NCBI GenBank assembly: GCA_012845835.1
Contig: JABAKD010000009.1
Span: forward strand, 6,325,324-6,389,323
Direction of reading: 5' to 3'
DNA length: 64,000 nucleotides
Source: Undaria pinnatifida
Taxonomy: Eukaryota > Sar > Phaeophyceae > Laminariales > Alariaceae
This document shows, piece after piece, positions 10,363 through 21,506 of the stretch. Within the stretch, counting starts at the first letter, position 1, and every line of letters starts with the position of its first letter. The notes below the pieces were generated by a model. That model worked only from the letters and a program-made list of their open reading frames with translations. It was not told the origin of the DNA and did no database searches. The position numbers and the translations under genes are program-made.

Positions 10363-10589
10363 CTCTCCCCGCCTGAAACGGCGGGATACCAGGTCGGCCG
10401 GATATACGGGCGGGGCTGTCAATATCCAAGCGGTTTCATTTCATGGGTATACCGGGGAGAGTATTTTTCAAGTTCGACTCGCATCCTTGCGCTCAGTGGC
10501 CGCGCCCTTCATGTTTTCGCAGACCGATTGCTACTGGTATACCGTAGGTACATACCCTTTCTCGAGCCCTCACGGTTGTGAGCTCCATC
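10363..10589 (-). repeat. Family T pre-LTR segment, truncated, plus spacer
   Basis: 10363-10476 repeats the T interior (ACTCTCCCC...GGGGAGAGT ends) directly next to the 10277-10362 LTR. A second T unit once lay to the right, as in a tandem array. 10477-10589 is unique spacer. Confidence 0.65.
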
Positions 10590-11200
10590 ATAGGGTTGAA
10601 TTTCTTGCAATGAGGCCTCATATTCACGAGATGTGGGGGAATCTATAGCCTCATGTCTTTGTTTTGAACAGCCGCATCTTCGACCCTTTTTCCCGGTCTT
10701 TTAGGATGAACATTGTCGTCACCCTTCGACCGTCTTGAGGTCTGCATATACGACTATTCAGGGTGGCCTAATGTAATGGAGTGCCTTCCGTAGAAGGATA
10801 GTTTATGGATTCGACGTGAAACCATGTCATGGTTGCGGTGAAACCACGTGATAGTAGATATCACATTCACGTCAAGGCCATCATATATGGGCCATAATGT
10901 AGGTGACGATGATTGGACAAGCAGGACGCCTCACATCTCACAACCTGCTCTACCTGTACTACCTGCTCTACCTGTTCTACCTGCTCTACCTTGCGTTTCC
11001 CTGCGTTACCCTGCCCTTCCGTGCCTAGGCCTGTTGTGTCTATATTTTAGTATCCTCTATTATAGGGAAATAATGCAAATAAGCTATTGAGTCTATCCAG
11101 CGAGCCATGAGGAGAGACCAAACAAGGGCACCAGAACCCATGAGGAGCACGCTTCCCAACACCGACCAACCACGCATCCCCCACTTAGAGTACCACTACA
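10590..11200 (+). mobile_element. Family B element, 3' half
   Basis: The internal tail (GAGGCCTCATATTC, GCCGCATCTTCGACC, ATTCAGGGTGGCCTAA) is followed by a 429-bp LTR at 10772-11200. The extra length comes from expansion of a CTACCTGCT-type repeat around 10940-10990. The 5' half is missing. It sits inside a family T copy on the other strand. Confidence 0.75.
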
Positions 11201-11379
11201 ACGGGGAAAGTCTGAAAAAGTTCATTATTGTAGATAGAGGGGTTTGAACCCACGACCCAGAAAAAAAAATGATCCTGCCGTCAACGCCATTATTTGTCAA
11301 GGCCATTAGTGGGGTATTAGTCCGTTTGACCACTTGCAAAAGCTTAACGAATAGCTTACCCAAACTAAGCCTTACAACA
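11201..11379 (-). mobile_element. Family T fragment: 5' LTR, primer site and T-arm-like segment
   Basis: Minus strand: LTR 11379-11295, then TAATGGCGTTGACGGCAGGA (primer site with one change), the GTGGGTTC...CCC T-arm-like segment, and truncation at the family B LTR. Confidence 0.72.
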
Positions 11380-12308
11380 GGAGTTTCAGCAGAGGTTGCT
11401 AGAGTAGGTGTCCATTGGTGGTCCCATCCGTGTACTCTAACTCTATACTTAATATTACTGCTAGTAACTACTACTATACTCTTCGAAGTAATAATTATTA
11501 TACCAGTACTTTTTTTCGTGTTTATTTATTATATCTTCATCTTGTCCTGTCGTCTGTTTTTCGACACCCCATCCATGGGCCATTGACCGTTGACCGCGGC
11601 GTCCGTAATCAGAGAGATATAATAATAAGCAAGCAAGACAGAAGAATAAGATCATAGATTATTTAATAGAAGAAGGTTTAGATTCCACCCCACTATTTAA
11701 GTTCAGATACTTGTAGGTGAACGCGATACTGCGTTGTTACCACGGTGGTAACCGTACGTATGATACGATTATTTATTTTAGTCACGGTCTGTGTCTGTGC
11801 AAGTCTTAGAGGACACGGAAAAGTGAATAAAAATCCATGACCGACCGATGGCGGTGATGATGAGTGAGTGGTGTTTTGTGATTGTTTTTCGTTCGTTGGT
11901 TCTGGGAGCGCGGAGTTGGGTGGGGCCGTTGCACCGCCGTCCCCTACTCCCTCCCTGCTGTGGTAGTATCATAACAAAACACACTGAATGAACATATATA
12001 TAATGTTTTGTTTTCATGTTTTCATCAATCCGGAAAAAGAAAAATATAATAACGCCTGCGGACAAAAAACGGGATCATTAGGGGTTACGCGAGAAGATGC
12101 GGCCTAACCTTGGGCCAACCAAAATGTAGCCGTGGTTTTGGCAGCAGCAGCAGCAGCAGCAGGCAGCAGTGTAGTAGCACCAAGTACCAGGTGCATGTAC
12201 CGCAGGCCCTGTCCAGGTTTACGCTTCGCCCTGTTTGCATGATATAGACATTGCTACGTTGATTGTCGACGTCGCAGCTGGTTTTTGAAGGACTCTGAGA
12301 GCCACAGC
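11380..12308. other. Upstream region of the CCB gene
   Basis: No conserved reading frame. A (CAG)n run at about 12142-12168 lies some 140 bp before the start codon, in the likely promoter or 5' UTR. No TATA or CCAAT element at a convincing position. Confidence 0.5.
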
Positions 12309-15300
12309 ATGATGGTGATGAAAATATTCAGAATATTGATGTCTTCTGCCGTGGCGGTACTGTCCTTCGCGCCTCCTCCGGCACAAGTGCAAGCTTTCCA
12401 TGCAGTAAGCTCTTGGAGCAGGGTCATCTCCGTTGGCACCAGCTGGCAAGCGGCTGGGCCTGCTTGCCGGCATCGATCGCGCACCACAAGTGTTCTTCCG
12501 CGGAGAGTGCTGGGCGTCGTAAAAGAACAAAGTGATCTTCGCATGGTGAGTAGAACTTCGTCGGAACCATGATGCCAGGAGTTCCAAAAACATTACCAGG
12601 TAGACTATAGGCTAAACAGTGGTACATCCGTTTTATGTGTAAAATGAAGGACCTGGCACTATTAATAGCTCTGTACAACAGCAGTACCAGTTATTATACT
12701 CTGTAAACATGTCGCGCGAGAGCTCATACGCATACAACCAGTACTGATTGTGAACATCTCACCAGAGCTCAAGCGCAGTGTTGCATCTGGTATTATACGA
12801 ACCAAGAACCTGTTTGTCTGGGACCGAGTACAGCTTACTTGTATAAGCTACATAGGAGGGGCGTGCATTTTTGGAAGACAGTGGGTGAACCCTCATTATC
12901 ATCAGCAGGTAGCTGGTGACTCCTTTCGTCTTTGTCGTGACCACGCTAACGCTCAAAAATTGCCTCGGTTTTGCGAGACGAACAAGTCCCGGGGAACCCT
13001 CTACGCGGCTCATAGGCGCGAAATGTCACCTTTTTGTATGCTCAGTGAGGATTCGTAAGCGGCTGAGTGGAACATCGGCAGGCGTCGTTTGATGATACTC
13101 ATATTCACGTGCTCGTATACAACACGACGAGTGCACACACAAGTACCTGGCACATACGTACACACCAGGTACCTAGCATGTACACAAGAGTCCGCTGCGT
13201 CGTGACAGGACTCAAAGCAGCTCATATTTATTTTGCATTTCTTGTATGATACAGCAGTATATGGAACCATCTGATCAGCACCACTGCACAGCCCGTGCAT
13301 AATTCATATGTTATCGCACGAATGTTATAGTGTGCGCCAATGTGTGTTGTCACAGGGTGGCTCAGACAACGCAAAGTTGGAAACCGACGTGAGCATCGAA
13401 GGAACGGACGAAAGACCAGCGCCCCCCGTCGCTGGAAATCTTTTCAGGACGCTCACAGGGCCCCAGTTTTCGGTGGCAGTCGGGATCGGAATCATTCTGG
13501 CCGTGCTTGCGAACCGGATCGCCACCCCCAACCTCGTTGATACACAAGCACGCACGGACATTCTCGGGGTGATCGCTAGTGGAGGCCTCGTCACGAATGG
13601 AGTCTACCTATTGGTGCGTACGGAAGCGACACCCTCCGTGATCATGCTAGCCTCAATATACACCGACTGCGTAGTTATTACACGTAGGAGGCTGGCTTGA
13701 CTCCAACGCGATTCGTGGCTGTCGGGCGGCTAGTTGTACAGAACGGGAAATAATGATGGGTGGCGGTTTGATTTTCGGGATAGCATCGGGTCGACCGAGC
13801 TGTCGCGTACGAGTCAGAGCGCCATCTTTTCTCACCTGCTCTTGGACTCCTTTCGAAGTATCACTGTTCACGATCACTTTCACAATTACTGCAGTGGTAA
13901 ATACGCATTGTATCCCTGCCAGATCGTTGAAACTCCCTACCTTTTGGACATATACGACTCATGTTCCTTCGAACTGCAGGGGGTTGGTAAAGGCTGCATG
14001 CGCATTTCGAGACTTGTCGAATTCCTTCCTCGTCTCTAGGTTGGACTTCGTTGTTGCATGGCCCATGGCTTGCCCAGCGCTACTGTAGCCGCGACCGCAA
14101 TAATAGCTGCCAAATATATAGATTGGACAATGAGAATGATGCCGGTGTCTCCCCCCCTCCCCCGTCTTCTTGTTTGGTAGTGCTCTCTAGAGGTACTGAC
14201 GAACTCACCCGCCATATGCAGGATTTAAACGTAAAGGAGGCGGAAGAAGTAACGCTTGTGGGAACGTTCGTCCAGGAGTACGCCGAGGAGCTCTCTTCAC
14301 CCGCGCGACAAGACCTCCAATGGTTGGGCGAGTCTTTGCTCTTGGTGAGTGCTTGGTGCTTAAAGCTAAGACCTACCTTACCCTTGACTTATCGGAATTG
14401 TGACGCGCAATCCAGCTGTCTGCTACCCGCCACAGAGGGAAAGTCTGTTAGTTATATGGCACCACCTACTAGCCTTCACAATGTCGTGTCTTTGCATCGG
14501 TAGTGCTAGTGACGCCGTAGGCTACAGGGTGTCGTATAGAACTGCTTACAAATATCGTTTTCCTGAGCGGCCTAATGTTTTTCCTGTCACACATCAACTT
14601 TAAGGTATTCTCCTTTCCAGACTGCTGAGCGGGCTCAGGTGCTTGGAACAAAGCTCCTCAGAGAGTTCCCACCTGAAAGACGCCGTGTTTTGCACTTTGA
14701 AACCTGGCTTCTCTTTTGTTTGTTTTGTTTACGAAGTATCATCATACCAGGTCCCAGCTGAGCTCAGCTCAGCAGCGCACCGCGGCGCTAGCTCAGCAGA
14801 GCAGCGCCGTGCGGTGCCTTGCCCTGCCGTGCGGTGCGGTACTGTGCGGTGCTGTGCCGTGCTGCGTGCTTTGCTGTAGTTAGTATTTCTTACATGTCAG
14901 GTCTCATTCGACAAATAATCATACAACAGTACCGAGGTACACCGCACCAGGTTTGTACCTACTACATTGTTGAATCACAAAAAATGCATTCCCAGCTCAG
15001 CTCAGCTCAGGTATAGCTCAGCAGCGCGCAGCGCAGCGCCGTGCGGTGCCGTCCGATGCCGTGTCTTGCCCTGCGGTGCAGTGCTGTGCCGTGCTGCTCT
15101 GTGCTTTCTTTCGAACACACAGTGCCAGGTATCATGCGAAGTACCAGGTACCAGGTACCGGTATGTACATGTGTACTCGTCTTTTTGCTTTCTTTATTGA
15201 TTATCCTCCCTCTCGGTCCGCTTCATCTTTCTTGTTTGTGACATCGCCAACAGGTACACAGCACAGCACAGGGCAATCAGCTCTGCGCACGTAGCTCTTA

Positions 15301-18055
15301 GCGTTATCAAATCGCTAGGTGCACCAAATCATGCTCCTCTTCTTGCTGCCCCATCATATTTAGTTATATTCTTTCTTGCGCGAGCGTAGCGAGTGGCTAA
15401 CGCCGCCCGCGGAGAGCCCTTGTAACACCGACAAAGTATATCCCTGGTACCTTCGAATTCGCTGGATCTCGCAGAATGCACGATTAATCTCCGCCCCACA
15501 CCTCTCGCCACGAACTAATTTCTAAGAGTACTCTATTATGGTCATTCACATTTGTCGTGATTGCGCAGGTTGGTGGGTAGTCCTATTTTAACCAACAGCT
15601 TCCACGGTGCGAACGCAACGTGGTTCCTGCAGTCGCCTCATCGTTGTGTGTTGACACCATACGGCGGTGCATTGCATGCCATGCCTCAATTTGTTTACTT
15701 GTTGTTCGAGGGATAAGCATGACGCCACTAAATGCGCATGCCTTAGAAACGCAAAAATATGGCGTTCCAGTGAACTGTTTCTAAAAAATTGGCGGCCCGC
15801 TTTATGATATAGAGATAGCTACTGGTGTAAATAAACAGCCGGTGTGAAATGGGCAAGAGGGCGCAGGTGGCGGCAGCGGGTACACAAGATCAGCTTTTGC
15901 CCCCGACTCATGCTTCAGTAAAGGTGCTTTTTTTTTCCCCGAGCCTCTTAATTTCAGGGTATTTATTCCCCACCCAAGAAATGATTTTGAGAAAAACAAA
16001 AAGTTGCAACCAGATGGACAATCCTATGGCCTAGGTACCCCAAACAAAAATCCCCAAAAAAACGAAATTCCGACGATTTGGGGTTAAGGAGAGCACAGTC
16101 ATTCAAAAAACGTTTTAGCCAAAAAGTGCTACCTTTATCGTAGCACGTGTCTTCTGTTGGTAACGTTCGAAAAGCACACGCGGATGCTGACACGCCAGCG
16201 ATTACGCAAATCGTGGCTTGTGCTGTTGTTGTCTAGTTTTCATGTCCGTCGTAGAATCGCGCCACTACCAAGCCACCAATGCATTTGCACCGAGTGTGCT
16301 GGCATGATATCGCTCACCCATGCTGGACATGCGGCGCGAGTACAGTCGTGCAACTGTTTTGTGTCGCCGTATCTTCATTCTTGAACCTTTGTCACGGTGC
16401 CGAGTACATAATTATCCTTCCATGCGACGTGCGCGTCGTTCACGACTTTCTGCCCAGGTATCGGCGGCAACATCGGTGTTGGTCTACCGCGACGGGAAAA
16501 CTCTGGCCAGGGTTGGAGTAATGGGAGAGTCGGCTGTCATTAAGGACGCACCGATTCTGAGAAAATGTTTCCGAGATGGACTAGATGGGCGCGAACAGTA
16601 CCTGGCTGCTCTTCAGGTAATTTCGTGTTTTCCATGCGATTCGCCCTTGCCCGTTACCCGCCCGTGTTTAACCCGGTTAGGCGGACGAAGCCGCGTACTT
16701 GAAACCCGAATGTCGCGATCTATCTGAACCTGCTCATTTTTGTCTTGCGCCCATACCTTCACTACTGTATAGTGTAAAATTGTATCCTGCAATTTAATAT
16801 ATTGCTCTCTGTCTGCGACTGTTTCTGTTTTATTCTGCCGAAAACTTGAATTGGTTGTGTGAAAGCCTACCCTGTGTTTTGGTCTATGGGTGCCGGGCGC
16901 CCTTCACGTGCCTCCTACATGTTTATAACCCGAACCGTAGGGCGTGGTCAACCGTGCATGCGCAGCCGTCTGTGTTCTGAAGCATTCGTGACTTTATGTG
17001 TCATTCCTGGCACTTTCGACTTTCGTGGTTATGATACCATGGTTAACCCCTTTTGGAACTGAACCCGAGGTTTGGGGATAAGTTTGTTGGAGGTAGAGCG
17101 GTTAGTGGTAGATTTTTTATTGCAGCAGTAACAAGGTTAGCATTATAAGATGGAAAATTAAACAGGTTGCTCAAATGCGGGGTGCTCGTTGCCCTCGAGG
17201 CATGCTGCGTCGTGTTCCGGCCTGACGGTGACCCAGCTTTCGAAGCCATGGGCACCAGGAGACAAATGATTGCGTGACAATTGATTGGTTCTTGGTGTTG
17301 CTTGCCTATGCACAGCTGCTGATAGTTCGGAATAGTAGGCGGTGCGGTCACATTCGATCCTTTGAGGAGTAGCGATCGGACGCCCGGCCATTACATCGAT
17401 TAGTAGAGCGTGAGTCGGCATGACTTAAGCCACGAGCTAGTCATTAGTTGCTCCACATGATAATTAGTTGCTTCCCGGAGGTGCCGTTTTTCCGACCTTA
17501 TGAGTTTCCATACTCATAGGAAGGATTTTTTCATGCGGGCGACACGTTTTTTTCTTATCTGGGCGGGGACCCTTGGCCCGTGAGGGCTGTTTTAACGCGC
17601 TTCGTTCGCCTGACTTAAGCCGACAAGTCGGCTGGGCCTCAGCTGATTTAGCCAGCCAACTTTCCGGCTAGTGTACTTGGCATAACGGCACCTACCGATT
17701 GGTTGTTTGTCCTGAAATCCTCCCAACTCACAGCTCTACTGTACTTCGGTGTTCGATACCCGTCGAGTCGATTCGGTGTTCGGTATACCTGTTCCTTGTA
17801 ATTCAAACTTTCCTTGTTTCGTACTTTCTGTATCCTTTTCTTATTTTGGCGTCGCAGACTCTACCGGGCAAGATCGAGTTTGACTACCTCCCCGAGAATT
17901 GTCAAGCGGTTTTGATGCTTCCAATGCACGAGTCATCCGCGGTTGTTGTGATCGGCACAAACCGAGCGCGCGCTTTTACTCCTAAGGACATCGCGTGGAT
18001 GAAAGGACTGAGCGAGCACGCTACCTTATCCTTGCGGGAGGCGGTCGTAACCTAA
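12309..18055 (+). CDS. CCB2/CCB4-like cytochrome b6f cofactor assembly protein, plastid-targeted
   Basis: Five exons: 12309-12545, 13356-13613, 14222-14344, 16458-16616, 17858-18055. All four introns are GT-AG and in phase 0. The protein is 324 residues. The CCB family (known from algae, plants and cyanobacteria) helps attach haem ci covalently to cytochrome b6 in the thylakoid. Residues 1-30 form a signal peptide (MMVMKIFRILMSSAVAVL...) ending VQA|FHA, followed by a Ser/Arg-rich stretch: the two-part plastid import signal of stramenopiles. Two membrane helices follow (about 117-135 and 147-165, with TDILGVIASGGLVTNGVYLL). The soluble domain contains SVLVYRDGKTLARVGVMGES, FDYLPENCQAVLMLP and VVVIGTNRARAFTPKDIAWM, as in cyanobacterial and plant CCB2/CCB4. 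I cannot decide between the CCB2 and CCB4 paralogues. Exon 1 has an in-frame TTG upstream, but the first ATG gives a cleaner signal peptide. Confidence 0.83.
14750..15430 (+). repeat. Family D repeat, copy 1 (in intron 3 of the CCB gene)
   Basis: Two blocks of AGCTCAGCTCAG followed by GCCGTGCGGTGCGG-type text, then CAGGTATCAT and TACCAGGTACC motifs, and an end with GCGAGCGTAGCGAGTGGC...GCCGCCCGCGGAG. Copy 2 at 49660-50360 has the same order. An inverted part is at 59040-59310 and in its tandem duplicate. Confidence 0.75.
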
Positions 18056-18908
18056 GCATGTTGTCCGCGCGCTTGATATGAGTACCCAATTAGGAGTTAC
18101 TGGCATTAAGAAAAATGCGCTGCACTTTGTCGGATGGCGAGCAACATGACATTTGATAGCTGCTGGAAGTACTATTAATAGAGGTAATGCTTTTCGAGGT
18201 ATTGCTGATGCAATTTGTTCCTTCAGTCATATTCTCTTATCCTATACCTGGTATTGTACCGAGTACCTGATGCCAGGAGGTGAAGGTATCCGGGCATTAT
18301 ATTGCTCTTCAGACATATACTTCTCTACACAGAGCAGTAGCACTCATTTGCACGTTACCTGGTATGATAATTCGTACCACCTGGTATATGTTTGCTTTGC
18401 AGTCGATTGATTTACCGGAAATGCTGCGAACGAATGTACGCGTGTGCGATGGACGCGGCCGCTGCAACGTTGACATACAGTACAAGCCCTCTGACAAGAA
18501 ATCGATACACCGCATTTTGGTTTTAGGCTAGATTTCTTACTTGAGAAAGGATGTGTCGCACACTGACTTCGGGATGACAGCTGGCTGTCGAGTTTATTTT
18601 CCCCGTGTGTTTTTAATCTCCTGTTGAGCTCTTTATTATGAAAAAGGGTCGGTAGTACTGCTGCTATTCTGTGGTATTGTAGTGTGTGACGGGTACCTGG
18701 TACATATTTCCCACTTCGCGTCAACCGATTAAAGCAATGCCACGCGTTGAATGTACCCCTCTTCTGATCGTTGACAGTCGTACTGTGCTCTGTGGTCAAA
18801 TTACTGAGACAAGCAACAAATGAGTACTCTCCCCCATCCCCGCCGGCCCCACCATCGCCTACTAGCATTACGCGTGCAGTAAGCTCCTATTATTTTTTAT
18901 GCGCCAAT
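18056..18908. other. Downstream region of the CCB gene
   Basis: No supported gene. Several TACCTGGTA motifs occur (around 18247, 18357, 18376 and 18691). Confidence 0.5.
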
Positions 18909-19307
18909 TGTGGTGGTACTCCGAGTGGGGGATGCGTGGTTGGTCGGTGTTGGGAAGCGTGCTCCTCATGGGTTCCGGTGCCCTTGTTTGGTCTCTCCTC
19001 ATGGCTCGCTGGATAGACTCAAAAGCTTATACATTATTTCCTCTTCATTGGACTCTAAAAGACGGACAACACAGGCCCTTGGCACACGATAGTGCAGGGC
19101 AGAGCAAGTATAGCAGGTAGAGCTGGTAGAGCAGGTAGTGAGATATGGGGCGTCCTGCTTGTCCCATCATCGTCACCTACATTATCGCCCATCTAGGATG
19201 GCCTTGACGTGAATGTGACATCTAATGTCACGTGGTTTCACCTCAACCATGACATGGTTTCACGTCGAATCTATAAACTATCCTTCTACGGAGGGCACTC
19301 CATTACA
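18909..19307 (-). mobile_element. Family B LTR, solo or truncated
   Basis: Minus-strand LTR running TGTAATGGAGTG (right end) to CACCACA (left end), 399 bp. The paired hairpin segments of the family are kept. It abuts the inverted family C copy on its right. On its left ATTGGCGC matches only the first five bases of the primer site, so a solo LTR is the simpler reading. No 4-bp duplication is seen. Confidence 0.78.
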
Positions 19308-19965
19308 GGCCTGTTCCCCTTATATCCACCCCTCTCCCCTCACCGGTCATACAACTACTAGTAACTACAGGATATACAAAATAAAGTAATGCACTCCACA
19401 GGCGTCAGATTTTGTCCCCGTCAAAAACTGGTTTTATAGTTTCCGTGTTATAAGGTTTAGCACAAGTGGTCAAACGGACTAATACCCTACTTATACCTTA
19501 ACAAATGGCGTCGTCGACAGACCATGGGTTTTTAGGGTCGTGGGTTCGATCCCCACCATCCACAACACTAAACTTTTCAGATTTTCCCCATGTCGAACTT
19601 GAAAAATACTCTCCCCGGCATACCCAGGAAATGAAACGGCTTGGATAATTGACAGGTCCGCCCGTATATCCGGCCGACCTGCTATCCCGCCGTTTCAGGG
19701 GGGGAGAGTGTTATAAGGCTGAGTTTGGGTAAGCTATTGGTTAACCTTTTGCAAGTGGTCAAACGGACTAATACCTCACTAAAACCTCAACATCCGCGCA
19801 CAGAAAGATTAACATCACCGTGTTAACCTGCGAACTATACTGTAGTTCTAGTCCAAGGGCCATCGTCGACCTATATCCTTAATGAGGACACACACCCGGT
19901 AATACCCCCGATCAGAGTATCACAAACACCTTGCAAATATTTGTTTCGACTCAACCAAGGGTGGC
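19308..19965 (-). repeat. Family C copy g, split by a miniature LTR element
   Basis: 19308-19445 and 19797-19965 together form a reverse-complement family C copy (GGTTTTATAGTTTCCG | CGCACAG..., then CCTATATCCTTAATGAGGACAC). The family T element at 19446-19792 interrupts it. Confidence 0.78.
19446..19792 (+). mobile_element. Family T: complete 347-bp miniature LTR retrotransposon (TRIM-like)
   Basis: The 5' LTR 19446-19503 (58 bp, with an internal deletion of about 28 bp) and 3' LTR 19709-19792 (84 bp) run TGTTATAAGG...CAACA or TTAACA. TCCG flanks both ends (19442-19445 and 19793-19796), and the unbroken site is readable in other family C copies. The primer site TGGCGTCGTCGACAG starts at 19506 and a polypurine tract CAGGGGGGGAGAG precedes the 3' LTR. 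About 35 nt after the primer site lies a tRNA-like T arm, GTGGG-TTCGATC-CCCAC. The interior of about 205 bp has no coding capacity. Such elements need enzymes supplied in trans. Confidence 0.88.
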
Positions 19966-20955
19966 GCTTTTTTTTTGCGATAAACGTTCAAGTAGCTGTA
20001 CGGTAAAAATGCGGCACGGTCCATTCCCTGGAGACAAAATCAGCTTACACTGACACGCTAGCGAGAAATAGCATGTATGTGCACATTTCTTGTGCGTGGC
20101 CCTGCGTGTGCCCGTCAAATACCCATGGCGATAGATAATAAGCTCTTCCGGCGATCTTTTTTTTTTTTTTTTTTTTTTATCCTCCGGCGGATGGGGAAAA
20201 GTAAAGCTTTAGCTCACCACACTTCCACGTATTTTCATACGCGTCGTGTGTCGTTGCTTTCGCAGCCCAACGCTAGGAAGGATGTGTGCTGAATGGTACG
20301 GACACTGCTACGCACTACTATACCTCGCAGTTATTAATAGTATATTTCCCCCCTAATCTTTCAACTTTGCAAACTCTGTGAGCGATCGGGGGAGGGGGGC
20401 GGGTATGAAAAAACTCTCAAAACCCTAATTATTTCAATTTGGTGGTTGGTTGTTAGAACCGCGTTCGTTTTGTCTCATGTTGTGTTCGTCTGCTATGTAT
20501 GCCGATGAAAGCCCCCCCGCCCCCCGCCCCCCTGTCCGCCCCCACTCGTCATCATCATCATCAGTCATCAGGGACCAGGAAGCAGCAACATCCTACACCA
20601 CTGAACGGCATAGGCAGATAGACTAAATGTATGTGCATTTTTTATTTCGTGATTAACATTGATACTTTTATATTGATACAGAGCAGTAGTACCAAGAAGA
20701 AATGAATCTCCTGGAGTATCATACCCTGAACATTAAACATGAGGCTGCTTTGGTGAACTTGGTACAGGGCGGGGGAGCGCGGTACGCAAACCGCAGCTCG
20801 ACAGGACAGCAGCAGCTCTTTCGCAGGGGGTTAACTGAGAATAAGCGCACCACGGGGGTATCTTGCATACGTCTTTTTTTTTGTTCACCTCTGACAGACG
20901 GACCAGGTTAGGAGTGCTTGCCGCACTTCTTGCCATGAAGAGTTGTTCGTTATTA
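19966..20955. other. Spacer without recognised gene
   Basis: Contains a T run of about 23 (around 20156-20178) and a C/G-rich stretch around 20510-20545. Short open frames show no family resemblance. Confidence 0.5.
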
Positions 20956-21400
20956 CTTCGAAGTATAAAAAATGAAAATACACTGCAGCTGTGAGATCGA
21001 AGATTTCGTCGAAACTCATCTTTGCAAGCTGTGTGTGATACTCCGATCGCGCGTATTACGTGTTGTGTGTCCTCATTAAGGATATAGGTCGGCGACCCCC
21101 CTTACAACTACAGTGTAGCTATCAGGGTCAACAGGGTGATTTCAGTCAGTCTGTGCGCGGAAACTATGAAACCCGTTTCTGAGGGGGACAAAATCTGACA
21201 GCTGTGGAGGGAAATGTATCCTTTTATCAAGTAAATCCTGTAGTAAGTCGAATAACCGGTGAGGGGGGGGGCGGAGTTTTGAAGGACGTGGGGGCCTGGT
21301 TTTGATCAAAAGCGAGCGGGGTTGGAGGGGGGGGGGGGGGGGGGGGGGGGGACGGGCGGGCAATTTGTGCGTGTCAGCTATAAATTTTGTTATATTACGC
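20956..21400 (+). repeat. Family C copy b, 3' truncated
   Basis: Starts after GTATAAAAAATGAAAATACACTG and runs through the conserved 200-bp block to a G run of about 20 at 21328-21350, then ends. Confidence 0.78.
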
Positions 21401-21506
21401 GATGATAGTGCAACTTTTTACTTAGCAGACGTGTTTAGCATGTATGTAGTACTACTACTGCTGAGCTGTAATAATCCATTACTATTAATAATAATAGTGG
21501 TACTCT

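Noticed and set aside
18910-19092. Open frame over the family B LTR, also present near 7432-7635 on the minus strand
   Set aside because: It recurs only because the LTR recurs; frames are not kept over the whole repeat.
19446-19565. A functional tRNA gene near 19500
   Set aside because: Only the T arm folds. There is no matching 5' acceptor strand or anticodon arm, and the segment lies inside an LTR element.
20710-20911. Short plus-strand frame before family C copy b
   Set aside because: No conserved features, ends in a T run, composition typical of spacer.
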